A DNA stretch of 64,000 nucleotides from Paenibacillus_E qinlingensis (GCF_028746185.1 NZ_JAQIVH010000055.1:558001-622000); one strand, 5' to 3'. Positions 24,311 to 34,079 are shown, counted from the stretch's first letter. Notes: generated from the letters alone by a model not told the origin. Made by a program: numbers and translations.

Positions 24311-26083
24311 CTACTTCAAATCCGTCTCATCCAACACAGCCGGAATCTCAATCCACGCCCGTACACCCTGATCCTCCCGCAACGCATACTGCAAGCCAAA
24401 GCCCTCCCCGAAATGCAGCTGGATCCGCTTTTGCACATTAATAATACCGAATCCCTTACTACTCTCTTTCCCCTGCAAAATGGCATTCAACATCCCGATA
24501 TCCGCAGGGCGATAGCCGTTGTCCTCCACACTAATAATCAGTTTACCTTCCGTATGCTTCACCTTAATCCAAAGCTCCCCATCATGGCTCATATTCTTGA
24601 TGCCGTGAAGGATGGCATTCTCAATAATCGGTTGCAGGAGCACCTTTGGCATTAAAAACTGTTTGGCATCCTCTTCAATTTCCCAATACGCCTTAAACGC
24701 ATACTCATAGCGGAATAACTGCAGCCGTACATACGCCTCAGCGTGATTGATTTCTTCCATCACCGGAATGAGCAACTTACCCTTGCTTAGCCCAATTCGC
24801 ATAATGAGAGACAAATCTTTAATCATTTCCGCCGATTCCGACGCCCCCTCCATTAACGTATGCCAGTAAACAGACTCCAACGTGTTATAGAGAAGATGCG
24901 GATTGATTTGTGTATGCAATATCGACAATTCAACTTCCTTGTGCTTTAACTCAAGTTCATACTGATCATAAATCGTCTGATTCAATCGATTGGTCATTCG
25001 GATAAAATGATTGCTCAGCAATACGATCTCATTTTTACTCTCCGCATGCATGGTTATAGCTAAAGCTTTTCCTGGATGATACGAATTCGTGATTCGAGCC
25101 AGTCGAGAAATAGGTTTCAAAATCGATTGTATGAAATACATACTCGCCAAAATCAAAATAAAGAAATAAATCAACATAATCCAATCGACCAAGCGTTGAA
25201 CGCTAATATGATCGATAATGATCGACTGGACTGGAACACGCATCAGCAGCTTCGTCCCTGTAAATTCACTTGTGTGAATGACTGACATAATCTCATTGCC
25301 GCTCTCGATTTGCTTATAGACCCCTTCTCCCTTACCGTCAGGCACACCGATCTTCGAGCCAATCCCGAAAGCTTCCGTATTCGTAGCCAAAACCGTATTA
25401 TCGGGATCCAGCAGCAGAATTTGAGCATCTTTGTACTTATCAAAAGGAACGAAATCCATCTGCAACGGAGTTTCAATACCCGACACGACTAAGTATCCAA
25501 TGACCGTTTCACCGTTATAAATACTGTTTAATTGCCTCAAATAAGCAACAGTTTGCATATTATTCGGGTTATAACCGAATTTATCAATAACACGAATGAT
25601 GCCCTTCCCTTTCGCATTGCTGACCGCTTTATACCACGAAAGATCCGTCATATCCGTCGAGTAAAACACCCCATTATTCAAAAGGTCCGAATTAGGAACA
25701 AATGAATACAACTTATCTTTATCTGAAAAGAACAAGGAATATCTCACCGCATTGGTTGAGTAATTGTTCAAATATTTATCTAACGCTTTGAAAATTTCAA
25801 AACGTTCATATTCAGAGGATGATGGAACACTTACTAATTGTTGGATTTCTTGCGAAATCATAATTTTTTCCGTTTTTTCTTCAAAATCGCTGCTTTCACG
25901 ATCGAGTGTCAAATGACTTCCCCGCACTAATTGGAGCAGTGCTGTCCCTACTTGTTCCTCTGTGATGGATTCCAACTTCTTGGCAACGACCAAATCCAAC
26001 ACGAGGGTTGGAATCACGACGAAGACGATAAGCAATAGGATCAACTTTTTCATCAGTTTCATATTTTGCAGCATTTTGCGCAT
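24311..26083 (-). CDS. Sensor histidine kinase, YesM type
   Basis: This 590-residue membrane protein has an N-terminal helix (KKLILLLIVFVVIPTLVLDLVV), a large extracellular Cache-like sensor, a second helix near residue 300 (VDWIMLIYFFILILASMYFI), a HAMP segment, and a HisKA_7TM-type core with LHTQINPHLLYNTLESVYW and the HATPase motif QPIIENAILHGIKN. The phospho-His motif has Leu where most YesM proteins have Phe. It is the last gene after an ABC importer whose operon begins with its response regulator, so it probably senses the imported sugar. ATG 26083 is used; ATG 26074 is possible. Confidence 0.93.
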   Translation of the reverse strand: MRKMLQNMKLMKKLILLLIVFVVIPTLVLDLVVAKKLESITEEQVGTALLQLVRGSHLTLDRESSDFEEKTEKIMISQEIQQLVSVPSSSEYERFEIFKALDKYLNNYSTNAVRYSLFFSDKDKLYSFVPNSDLLNNGVFYSTDMTDLSWYKAVSNAKGKGIIRVIDKFGYNPNNMQTVAYLRQLNSIYNGETVIGYLVVSGIETPLQMDFVPFDKYKDAQILLLDPDNTVLATNTEAFGIGSKIGVPDGKGEGVYKQIESGNEIMSVIHTSEFTGTKLLMRVPVQSIIIDHISVQRLVDWIMLIYFFILILASMYFIQSILKPISRLARITNSYHPGKALAITMHAESKNEIVLLSNHFIRMTNRLNQTIYDQYELELKHKEVELSILHTQINPHLLYNTLESVYWHTLMEGASESAEMIKDLSLIMRIGLSKGKLLIPVMEEINHAEAYVRLQLFRYEYAFKAYWEIEEDAKQFLMPKVLLQPIIENAILHGIKNMSHDGELWIKVKHTEGKLIISVEDNGYRPADIGMLNAILQGKESSKGFGIINVQKRIQLHFGEGFGLQYALREDQGVRAWIEIPAVLDETDLK

Positions 26084-26200
26084 ACCCTCTTATCATCCTT
26101 TCACAAAGCTTCCGTCAAGCTGGCAGGAGCAGCACCGCTGTTGGTTAGGCTATCAGTACGTTCGCTATTCCCGAAGGAAACTCCTTTAAACGCAAAGAAA

Positions 26201-26229
26201 ACGCCTCCAGAATTCGCATTCTGAAGGAC
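26201..26229 (-). terminator. Possible terminator between permease and kinase genes
   Basis: On the minus strand CCTTCAGAAT and AATTCTGGAGG form a hairpin around GCG, followed by CGTTTTCTTT. It would reduce read-through into the kinase gene. Confidence 0.5.
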
Positions 26230-26237
26230 GCTTCTCC

Positions 26238-27119
26238 CTATCCTTTCACGCTGGAAACTGATAAGCCACGAATCATAAACTTCTGGAAAATCAAGAAGAA
26301 CAGTACTGGCGGCAGCATCGCCATGGTCAACACCGCGAAGCGTACACTCCATGGAATGACCGAATTGGAATACACCACATAACGATAAATACCTGTGGCG
26401 AGTGGGTACATGCTTTTATCCGTCATCACAATACTGGGCCAGTAGAAATCATTCCACGTCGTCGAGAACGACAGCATGAGCAGCGTGCCAATAATTGGCA
26501 TCGACAGCGGAATTGCAATACGTATAAAGGATTTGAATTCACTTGCCCCATCGATACGCGCAGCTTCCAGCACTTCTTTGTGAATGCCATCGAAGAAATT
26601 TTTGAGCAGCAGCATAAAATAAGCATTCGCCGCCGCGGGTAACCAGAAGGCCCAGTAGGTATTAATCATCCCCAAGCTCTTCAAATTCAAAAAGTTTGGT
26701 ACGATATACGTCGCAGGCGGAATCAACAGTGTCGAGAAGAAGAAAAGAGTTACCCATCGCTTGAATGGAACTTTCAAATGAGATAAGGCATAGGCAGCTA
26801 ACCCGATAAACAATAAGGAGCACACGACATTTCCTATATAAATAAAAATCGTATTTTTCAAAAACGTCAACAACGGAAGGTCGAAGCTGTTGAACGCATC
26901 GTCATAATTTTTCCAAATCCAATGTTTCGGGAAAAAGGTTGGTGGAAAGGTGAAAAACTCTTCCCTCGTTTTCAAAGATCCAAAAAAAGTATTCAGAAAC
27001 GGATAGATGGTCGTAACCGCAATCGCCAGAACGAGCAGCACCATGAGGGTGTAACCTAGTTTGACGGAACCTTTTTTGAAATCATGCTGGGAAATTAATC
27101 CTCGTTCGCCTGGCTTCAT
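26238..27119 (-). CDS. Carbohydrate ABC transporter permease, MalG type
   Basis: This 293-residue inner-membrane protein has six helices and the EAA loop EAARIDGASEFKSFIRIAIPLSMP. It starts within the end of the MalF-type gene (ATGA overlap at 27116-27119), giving coupled translation. Its partners are the MalF-type permease and the lipoprotein at 28112. Substrate unknown; the importer belongs to a CUT1-type system with a YesMN two-component pair, which in Bacillus relatives often handles plant polysaccharide fragments. Confidence 0.93.
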   Translation of the reverse strand: MKPGERGLISQHDFKKGSVKLGYTLMVLLVLAIAVTTIYPFLNTFFGSLKTREEFFTFPPTFFPKHWIWKNYDDAFNSFDLPLLTFLKNTIFIYIGNVVCSLLFIGLAAYALSHLKVPFKRWVTLFFFSTLLIPPATYIVPNFLNLKSLGMINTYWAFWLPAAANAYFMLLLKNFFDGIHKEVLEAARIDGASEFKSFIRIAIPLSMPIIGTLLMLSFSTTWNDFYWPSIVMTDKSMYPLATGIYRYVVYSNSVIPWSVRFAVLTMAMLPPVLFFLIFQKFMIRGLSVSSVKG

Positions 27120-28027
27120 GCTTTCTCACTCCTGCGCTGCATGACGTTGTAAAGGATGCTCATTCCAATGAGCACAAAGAACATTAAGCTGCCCATAGCA
27201 CTGGCTTTGCCAAATTCGAGATCGCGGAACGCTGTGTGGTTAAGCCATAACAAGTATGTCAACGTTGCATTATTCGGACCACCGTCCGTCATTGATAATT
27301 GTGCTTGGAAGCCTTGAGAGGTCGTGATTAGTTGGAGAACAAGCAGTAGTCCCATTAAAGTTTTGATGCTAGGCAAAATAATATAACGAACCCGCTGCCA
27401 CACACTAGCGCCATCGATCTCAGCGGCTTCATACAAATCCTTCGGAATCCCAACGATCGCCGCAATGTAGATTAATGTAGCCGCTCCAAAGCTTTGCCAT
27501 GTTTCTAGAACAACAATCGAAGCCATCGCTAATTTCGGGCTAAAGAACGAAACTTGATCGATGCCTATTTTCTGCAACAAACTGTTAATTGGCCCTACGG
27601 CATCAAAAAACCACATCCACATACCGTACAAAACAATGGCAGGCACCGCACTAGGTAAATAGCTGATGATCCGTGCTGCCCCTTGGAACCGACGAAGCTC
27701 CGAAACCGCGATTGCCACTAACGGCGGGACCCAGAAGCCCAGAATAATACCTAAAGCCATATAGATCAATGTATTCTTAATTGAAATCCAAAGCAGATCA
27801 TCCTTTAGAATACTCACATAATTTGCTAAGCCAGTAAAATGATTGCCATCTACGAAATCAACATTGTAGAAGCTATAAAAAATCCCTTTGAAAATAGGCA
27901 CCCATAGAAAGATAATGAATAATACGACTTCCGGTAAAATAAACAGCGTACCCCATAAATACCAGTTCATTTTCTTTTTCGATACTTTGCTTGCTACGAT
28001 CGGTTGTGAACTCAGCTCTGCATCCAT
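27116..28027 (-). CDS. Carbohydrate ABC transporter permease, MalF type
   Basis: This 303-residue protein has a cytoplasmic N-terminus with a KVSKKK patch, six helices and the EAA loop EAAEIDGASVWQRVRYIILPSIKT. ATG 28027, eight bases after AAGGAG, is chosen over an upstream GTG at 28036 that falls inside the ribosome binding region. It pairs with the MalG-type protein encoded next. Confidence 0.92.
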   Translation of the reverse strand: MDAELSSQPIVASKVSKKKMNWYLWGTLFILPEVVLFIIFLWVPIFKGIFYSFYNVDFVDGNHFTGLANYVSILKDDLLWISIKNTLIYMALGIILGFWVPPLVAIAVSELRRFQGAARIISYLPSAVPAIVLYGMWMWFFDAVGPINSLLQKIGIDQVSFFSPKLAMASIVVLETWQSFGAATLIYIAAIVGIPKDLYEAAEIDGASVWQRVRYIILPSIKTLMGLLLVLQLITTSQGFQAQLSMTDGGPNNATLTYLLWLNHTAFRDLEFGKASAMGSLMFFVLIGMSILYNVMQRRSEKA

Positions 28028-28111
28028 CCTAAACACTCCTTATAGTGAGAAAACCTCTACCCGCAGCCACTCCAGATTAAGCGGCCGCAGGCAGAAGTAA
28101 GTTAGGCTTAC

Positions 28112-29539
28112 CTATTCGACCTTCACTTTGTCAAACGTTTCCGTTTGCACTTTGGTCGCGGCTTCAGACAGTGCTTTTTTCAAGTCCACATCTTTCGTCG
28201 TAAACACTTTTTGAATGACGTTCGCCATTTCCGTATAATACTTTTGAGCTTCGTATTGCGCTTCTGGCTTACCGTCCCATAGAGCTAGCAATTGCGGATC
28301 GTATTTGAACACGTTATCGTACTTCGTTAAGAGATCCGTATACTTTTTACCGAAATCAGAGGAATCTTTCCAGTAGTTGATCGGTTGCGGAATGTACACG
28401 CGGTTCTTACCTTTACGATCTTCAATTTCTTTCTTCGTAGAGTTCAAGAAATCGTCTGTGAAATACTCATCCGTAATCCATTTAAACGCCATTTCTTGCT
28501 GGTCTTTGTCGCTCTTCGGATTAATAACACGATAGTTACCACCAAGTACGCCCGTATGCTTGCCACCTTTCGTAAATGAAGGCATAGGATACACAACGAG
28601 ATCATCCTTACTGATGCCGCCTTCGTTGATCGCCGTATCTGCTGCGTTACCGCTGCCACACATAACCATCGCGCCACGGCCTTGAGCAAATGCATTCAAA
28701 GCGTCGCCATAACCAAGTGCCCAGTTCTGCGGAATCAGGTTCTCATCTTTCAGCTTCTTGTAGAATTCAAGCGCTTGCAAACCAGCGTCCGAATTGAACA
28801 CACCGACTACTTTCCCATTATCAAGCTTCTGTACATCCCCACCTGCAGCATATAGGAAATTCGTCCAGTTCCAACCCGCTTCCGGACCTTTCCCCATTGG
28901 AATAAAGCCTGCAATCCCTTTGGCTGGATCATTGATTTTTCTCGCTGCTGCTAGCAGATCGTCCCATGTCCAATCCATTGGCGGAAGGTCTACGCCTTTC
29001 TCTTTGAATAGCTTTTTATTCAACGTGATCGTCATGACGTAACCATCAATCGGTACACCGTATGTTTTCCCATTAACAACAAAAGGTTTGGAAAGCAGAT
29101 CATTCATATCCTTGGCATGCGCCCATGAGCTCATGGAATCGGTAATATCAGCAACCCATTTCTTATCAACAAGTACTTTGCCTTCCGTTGCATAGGTCGT
29201 ATACTCCGTTGGCGCGCTGTTCGAAGCCATTTTTATCCCAATTTCGAGCGGATTGTACTGCCAGTCGTCTTTTTTGAAATCAGCATTCGGAAATTTTGTT
29301 TTAAATCGAGCAATGCGCTGATCTAACTGATCATTTTTCTCTTTTTGATCGGCTTTAAAGCTTTGCGCCGTAATCGTTACTTTCTTCGCAGCAGGTGCTG
29401 GCGTTGCTGCCGCTGGTGTCGATTCTTTTACCGCTGGCGCTGGGCTAGTCGTGCTTGATGTTCCAGCACTTGAACTGCACCCCGCTATCAATACCGTTAA
29501 CGCAATTGCACTCATTGTAGACGCTTTCTTTGCTCTCAT
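28112..29539 (-). CDS. Extracellular sugar-binding lipoprotein
   Basis: This 475-residue protein has a lipobox LTVLIAGCSSSAG (lipidated Cys near residue 21), an Ala/Pro/Thr-rich linker and a family 1 solute-binding domain with DQLDQRIARFKTKFPNADF and DVDLPPMDWTWDDLLAAARK-like stretches. It is separated from the response regulator by 108 bases, room for its own promoter, and leads the permease genes. The ligand is probably an oligosaccharide. Confidence 0.92.
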   Translation of the reverse strand: MRAKKASTMSAIALTVLIAGCSSSAGTSSTTSPAPAVKESTPAAATPAPAAKKVTITAQSFKADQKEKNDQLDQRIARFKTKFPNADFKKDDWQYNPLEIGIKMASNSAPTEYTTYATEGKVLVDKKWVADITDSMSSWAHAKDMNDLLSKPFVVNGKTYGVPIDGYVMTITLNKKLFKEKGVDLPPMDWTWDDLLAAARKINDPAKGIAGFIPMGKGPEAGWNWTNFLYAAGGDVQKLDNGKVVGVFNSDAGLQALEFYKKLKDENLIPQNWALGYGDALNAFAQGRGAMVMCGSGNAADTAINEGGISKDDLVVYPMPSFTKGGKHTGVLGGNYRVINPKSDKDQQEMAFKWITDEYFTDDFLNSTKKEIEDRKGKNRVYIPQPINYWKDSSDFGKKYTDLLTKYDNVFKYDPQLLALWDGKPEAQYEAQKYYTEMANVIQKVFTTKDVDLKKALSEAATKVQTETFDKVKVE

Positions 29540-29647
29540 GTTTGGTTCCCCTTTCGAATCGCATTCACTTGTAGTTGCTACATTTTTGATTATAAGGGGA
29601 GTTCAAGGCAAGGGCGATGTGTCGTATTACGCTTAGTATGTCGTATG

Positions 29648-30970
29648 TTACGCACCTGTTTGCTTCACTTCCGAGATATTAATTCCGAAATGTTTTTTGA
29701 AAATTTTGCTAAAATGCTCCGGAGATTCGTAACCGATTTCTTCGGAAATCTCATAGCGCCGTTTATCCGTGGTCAGAATGAGACGCTTCCCTTCTTCCAT
29801 CCGCAACTTCGTGACGTAGTCCCAGATGTTCGTTCCCATCACTTTTTTGAACAAGTAACTCAAATAATTCGGACTTAAATGCACCGCATCTGCGATATCT
29901 TGCAGCTTCAATCCTTTTTCGCAGAAATGACCCTCGATATACATTTTCGTCTCATACACGATTCGATTGTTCGCCTCATCTACACCAGCAGTGGTTACGT
30001 CAGGATCCGGATTAATGCTGTCTTTATCCTCAATATAGAACATGTAATGACCTTTATTCGTTTCACAACAAGTTAAGCTCTCAAGCGCTTCCTTGTACAT
30101 CACCGGCCACTGCGTAATACCCTCACGGATCCGACTGATGCCGATCTGACTCTTCACGTTCAAATATTTCAACAGATTCGTATGTATCATTTGAGCCACC
30201 ATCAAGAGCTGATTCACGCGCATCGAGCCACGGCTTTCCTCTTCCGTAATTTGCAGCAGTAATGTGAAAATGGAGTTGTGATTATTGAAAACAAGATGGC
30301 TCCACTGGCTCGAAGTTTCCTCCATGATGTTCAGAGCGGCGTATTTCAACAAACTGCGATCCTTCAACGTGGATATTTCCTGATCATGAATGCCGCCACG
30401 TTCTAATGATAATTTGATAGTCAGCATGCTAAAATACGTGCCATTCATGCGATTATCCAGTGTCTCTTGTATGGTAGGGACCTCGGACTCGTGGATCGTG
30501 CCAGTCACCAATTCATTCAAATAATAATTCGTCTCATGCGTCATGTGGCCAGGCAGGGTACGCGAGCCTTCCCAATTCGCGAAGCGCTGACCCCTCTCTT
30601 CTTTTTCCTTCAACAGCTTGGTCACTACCGAAATGAGATGCGGCGGCGTAATCGGCTTAACTAGATACTCTTTTGCTCCAAAACGGATCGCTTTCTGCGC
30701 GTACTCAAACTCACCATGTGCCGACAATATCACAATCGGAATGGACGGATCCTCCAAGAAAATATTCTCGATTAACTCAATGCCATTCATTTTCTCCATC
30801 TGAATATCTGTAAATACCAGATCTATTTTCTCTAAATGTATAAAATCCAGCGCCTCAAATCCGTTATACGCGATGAAAACCTCGTTAATGTCCAACTTCG
30901 ACTGCTTCAAAATCGTCGCAACACCCTTGCAAATCATCGGCTCATCATCTACAACCAAAATATTAACCAT
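29648..30970 (-). CDS. Response regulator with AraC domain, YesN type
   Basis: This 440-residue protein has an N-terminal receiver domain (VNILVVDDEPMICKG, phospho-acceptor Asp in DLVFTDIQMEKMNG, Lys in GAKEYLVKPI), a middle helical region, and a C-terminal AraC DNA-binding domain (LKLQDIADAVHLSPNYLSYLFKKVMGTNIWDYV, then YEISEEIGYESPEHFSKIFKKHFGINISEV). ATG 30970, with GAGGTGG upstream, fits the receiver family start; the frame extends to 31021. It would be phosphorylated by the YesM-type kinase at 24311 and activate the importer genes. The 52-bp array B lies upstream. Confidence 0.94.
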   Translation of the reverse strand: MVNILVVDDEPMICKGVATILKQSKLDINEVFIAYNGFEALDFIHLEKIDLVFTDIQMEKMNGIELIENIFLEDPSIPIVILSAHGEFEYAQKAIRFGAKEYLVKPITPPHLISVVTKLLKEKEERGQRFANWEGSRTLPGHMTHETNYYLNELVTGTIHESEVPTIQETLDNRMNGTYFSMLTIKLSLERGGIHDQEISTLKDRSLLKYAALNIMEETSSQWSHLVFNNHNSIFTLLLQITEEESRGSMRVNQLLMVAQMIHTNLLKYLNVKSQIGISRIREGITQWPVMYKEALESLTCCETNKGHYMFYIEDKDSINPDPDVTTAGVDEANNRIVYETKMYIEGHFCEKGLKLQDIADAVHLSPNYLSYLFKKVMGTNIWDYVTKLRMEEGKRLILTTDKRRYEISEEIGYESPEHFSKIFKKHFGINISEVKQTGA

Positions 30971-31097
30971 GCTGCCACCTCGTTCATTTACTTGCCATAA
31001 CTCCATTTTATTGTACAACAATCGATGTGAATATGTGTTTTATTACGTTTATTGTGTGGGATGTGTGGTTGGTGCGTATAGAGTGAGCAGGCGCGTA

Positions 31098-31626
31098 GCG
31101 TGCGATCGCCGGCCGGGTTACTCCTCTTGCGCACAATATTTGTGCGCTAGCGTGCGATCGCCGGCCGGGTTACTCCTCTTGCGCACAATATTTGTGCGCT
31201 AGCGTGCGATCGCCGGCCGGGTTACACCCCTTGCGCACAATATTTGTGCGCTAGCGTACACTCGCCGACCGGGTTACTCCCCTTGCGCACAATATTTGTG
31301 CGCTAGCGTGCGATCGCCGGCCGGGTTACCCCTCTTGCGCACAATGTTTGTGCGCTAGCGTGCACTCGCCGGCCCGGGTTACTCCCCTTGCGCACAATTT
31401 TTGTGCGCTAGCGTGCGATCGCCGGCCGGAACTGTCCTCTTGCGCACATTATTTGTGCGCTAGCGTGCGATCGCCGGCGGGGTTACTCCCCTTGCGCACA
31501 ATATTTGTGCGCTAGCGTGCACTCGCCGGCCGGGTTACTCCCCTTGCGCACAATGTTTGTGCGCTAGCGTATGATCGCCGACCGGCATACTACTCTTGCG
31601 CACAATGTTTGTGCGCTAGCGTGCGA
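31098..31626. repeat. Tandem array B: 10 units of 52 bp, each with a palindrome
   Basis: The GCGTGCGATCG-type start recurs at 31098, 31150, 31202, 31254, 31306, 31358, 31411, 31463, 31515, 31567 and 31619: 52 bp each, once 53. Each unit holds a perfect hairpin GCGCACAA-TAT-TTGTGCGC and a GC-rich block GATCGCCGGCCGGG. The linkers are conserved, so this is not CRISPR. The array fills the gap between the DUF985 gene and the response regulator gene. Its sequence is unrelated to array A. Confidence 0.97.
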
Positions 31627-31690
31627 ATGGCGGAAAGCTTACAAAATCTCCACACGAAGAAGGGAATCCTGTTCTTTGAATTTTCATCTA

Positions 31691-31731
31691 AATAAAACGC
31701 CGCCAGCTCCAAATAAAGAGCTAGCGGCGTA
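31691..31731 (-). terminator. Terminator after the DUF985 gene
   Basis: CGCCGCCAGCTC pairs with GAGCTAGCGGCG (one mismatch) around an 8-base loop. The minus strand continues TTTTATTTA. Confidence 0.9.
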
Positions 31732-31807
31732 TGCTTTACGCTTAAAATCATTCTTATCTTCAAGATACCAAATTACACGACACGAGGCAAAATAGAGCTA
31801 TGCCAGA

Positions 31808-32263
31808 TTATTTCTTAATTAATTTGAAATCATCATAATGGAACCCTGGTGCAACTACACAGGAAACCAGAACAGGTTCATCACCTAGCGGTCGTGCCAT
31901 TTGCCATACATGTGCTGGAACAAGAACTTGTGGATGCTGACCGTTCAGCACATCAGGTCCTAGAATAATTTCCTGAGTAGCATTAGGCTGCTCATTAGTT
32001 CCTCCTAAAGTAAGCGCAATCGGGCTGCCTGAGTGCCATAACCATAACTCGTCGGACAAAACGGTATGCCACTCCGAAAACTCATCTGGATGAAGCAGGA
32101 AATAGATCGATGTTGCTGCGTAACGCGAACCAGAGTATGCTGCATGCAGTACTTCTTTTGGGATTTCGAAAGAGGCTTTCCATAGCTCTTTGTACCATCC
32201 ACCCTCAGGGTGGGGTTTCAAATCTAGTGTTTGAACAAGTGGTGAAAGTTGTTTGGTAATCAT
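31808..32263 (-). CDS. Cupin protein of the DUF985 family
   Basis: The 151-residue protein matches the DUF985 cupin family: LKPHPEGGWYKELWKAS, then ATSIYFLLHPDEFSEWHTVLSDELWLWHSG and VPAHVWQMARPLGDEPVLVSCVVAPGFHYDDF. Family structures are cupin barrels with bound metal or nucleotide-like ligand, and the role is unknown. ATG 32263 with AGGAG upstream is chosen; the open frame runs to 32395 without a suitable site. It is divergent from the coiled-coil gene at 32419. Confidence 0.9.
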   Translation of the reverse strand: MITKQLSPLVQTLDLKPHPEGGWYKELWKASFEIPKEVLHAAYSGSRYAATSIYFLLHPDEFSEWHTVLSDELWLWHSGSPIALTLGGTNEQPNATQEIILGPDVLNGQHPQVLVPAHVWQMARPLGDEPVLVSCVVAPGFHYDDFKLIKK

Positions 32264-32418
32264 ATGATTTCTCCTATTTCTCTCTAAACTTACAAAGTAT
32301 GAATTATACCATACTGAAGTCACATATTGTATATGTAAGAAATTCCGAAACCCACAACCGATGAAAACGTATTTAAAAAGGATGCCATCTAACAAATGCT
32401 GGGAAACGAGGGATGAAG

Positions 32419-33369
32419 ATGCCAGATAATTTAAACCTACAATTGAGGGTAGCGAAAGAACGGATGTTTCGGCTGCACAAAGCAGAACGCAAAAGAGAAG
32501 ATCTTCTGAATAGAGTATATGAGCAGGAACGTCTCATACGAAGGCTTGAGTTGCAGCTTGAATCCGAGCAGGCAGATGTAGATAAGTTAACTCGCTTGTC
32601 ACTTACGAACTTGTTTCACACGATTCTTCGCAGTAAGTCCGAGCAACTTGAAATGGAACGGCAACAAGTCCTAACCGCTGCACTTCAGTTAGAAACAGCC
32701 AAACAGTCCCTTCTGGATGCACAGAATACTTTGATTCAAGTCGGTGACGACCTTGCCAACTATCAGCGTGCAGCAGACGACTATAAGAAACTAATGGCTG
32801 TGAAGGAATCCGCACTCTTAAACGCCCCCTTATTATCAAGAGAACTTGAAAGAATGGACGACAACATCGACGATCAGAAACTTTTGGTTAAAGAGCTGCA
32901 AGAAGCGATGACTGCCGGAAAGCTTGTTCTAGCTTCCTTGGCGGATGCTTCCAATAGTTTGGAGAGGGCAGAAAATTGGGGGAAATGGGACTTATGGGGC
33001 GGCGGTGGCTTGATTAGCACCCACGCAAAGCATACCCATGTGGATGAAGCCAAACGGTTTATTCATCAGGCTAATCACCAGATCCTGAATTTCCGCGACG
33101 AACTAAACGACTTGAATCGGAGTTTTCAGATTGAGATTGATATCAGCGGCACGTTGAAAATGGCTGACTACTGGTTTGACGGCCTCATTGCAGATTGGAT
33201 AGTTCAAGGTCGGATCACTAATTCTCAAAACCAAACGCTTTCAGCAATGAATAAAATTCGTCCTGTCGTTACTCAGTTACAGAAGGAGTTTTCAGCCGCG
33301 GAAGCGACTCTAGCTGACATGATTATGAAACGAATCCATTGGATCGAAGAATCTAACTTGGACAGTTGA
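32419..33369 (+). CDS. Coiled-coil hypothetical protein
   Basis: This 316-residue protein is almost wholly helical. A long coiled coil covers about residues 10-190 (KERMFRLHKAERKREDLLNRVYEQ and onwards), a Gly-rich break WGKWDLWGGGGLISTHAKH follows near 200, and a second helical region ends the chain. There is no membrane segment or signal. Start choice: ATG 32419 is six bases after GAGGG, better than ATG 32413, which abuts it. No function is recognised. Confidence 0.75.
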   Translation: MPDNLNLQLRVAKERMFRLHKAERKREDLLNRVYEQERLIRRLELQLESEQADVDKLTRLSLTNLFHTILRSKSEQLEMERQQVLTAALQLETAKQSLLDAQNTLIQVGDDLANYQRAADDYKKLMAVKESALLNAPLLSRELERMDDNIDDQKLLVKELQEAMTAGKLVLASLADASNSLERAENWGKWDLWGGGGLISTHAKHTHVDEAKRFIHQANHQILNFRDELNDLNRSFQIEIDISGTLKMADYWFDGLIADWIVQGRITNSQNQTLSAMNKIRPVVTQLQKEFSAAEATLADMIMKRIHWIEESNLDS

Positions 33370-33375
33370 CACTAC

Positions 33376-33415
33376 AGAGCCACCTCCAACCAACGTAGAG
33401 AGTGGCTCTTTCCTT
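33376..33415 (+). terminator. Terminator after the coiled-coil gene
   Basis: AGAGCCAC pairs with GTGGCTCT across an 18-base loop, followed by TTCCTTATATTTTTT. Confidence 0.75.
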
Positions 33416-33485
33416 ATATTTTTTATATAAGAAGCCGTGCTCATTGTTCGTTCTTCCACAGAACCACTCATTCAGTGATAGCACG

Positions 33486-34079
33486 CTATTGCTCTTCCCA
33501 TTTATGAACAATAGCTGCTACAATCTCTTCCTTCGTCTCCTCCGTTAATCCATTCCGAAGTTCTGTAATAAATTCTATAAAAAGCAGAGATAAGAGCTCA
33601 TTCATCTCCATATTAAGCGATTGATGATGTTTCCAATTCATATCGTCGAAAAAAACACGCATCCGATTGGCCTCGGCTGGGTGCAATCTGACGTTAAGCG
33701 TTAAATATGCCGCACTGTCCGAATGGCCCTCCTGAAAGGAAAGTCCCCATTGAAAGCCAGGCACTGGCCCCCCATTCGGTCGCTCATTCGAGTTTGCACT
33801 GGCAACAATGCCCCCAAATTTACTTCTAAGCTGTAAAATGTATGTATATAGATCTTTGCCCTTGCGCACATGATCCATAAAATTATCAAATAATAGTTTA
33901 ACTAGAAAAGTTTTGTTAATTCCACTCAACTCTTCTTCTGATGTATAAACAATATCCTCCAAGAAAGCATCTGCTCGGTCAAAATAATCCCGCGGTGCCC
34001 TCACTTTAACCGTGTGGTAAATTTCCGTTTCCGCTGCTCCCCGTTGAAACAAGCCCGTCCATGATCTTAGTGTGAGCAT
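33486..34079 (-). CDS. Hypothetical protein, 197 residues
   Basis: This soluble protein begins MLTLRSWTGLFQRGAAETEI and ends VAAIVHKWEEQ, with helical segments (FDRADAFLEDIVYTSEEELSGINKTFLVKLLFDNFMDHV) and a central strand-rich part (GPVPGFQWGLSFQEGHSDSAAYLTLNV). GGAGGGGAG lies upstream of ATG 34079. No family is recognised and neighbours give no hint. Confidence 0.65.
   Translation of the reverse strand: MLTLRSWTGLFQRGAAETEIYHTVKVRAPRDYFDRADAFLEDIVYTSEEELSGINKTFLVKLLFDNFMDHVRKGKDLYTYILQLRSKFGGIVASANSNERPNGGPVPGFQWGLSFQEGHSDSAAYLTLNVRLHPAEANRMRVFFDDMNWKHHQSLNMEMNELLSLLFIEFITELRNGLTEETKEEIVAAIVHKWEEQ

Noticed and set aside
30873..31202. 109-codon plus-strand ORF into array B
   Set aside because: It is antisense to the response regulator start and its tail is a translation of two repeat units.
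31098..31626. HIP1-like GCGATCGC octamers as a functional signal
   Set aside because: The octamer is just part of the 52-bp unit and is absent from units that read GCACTCGC.
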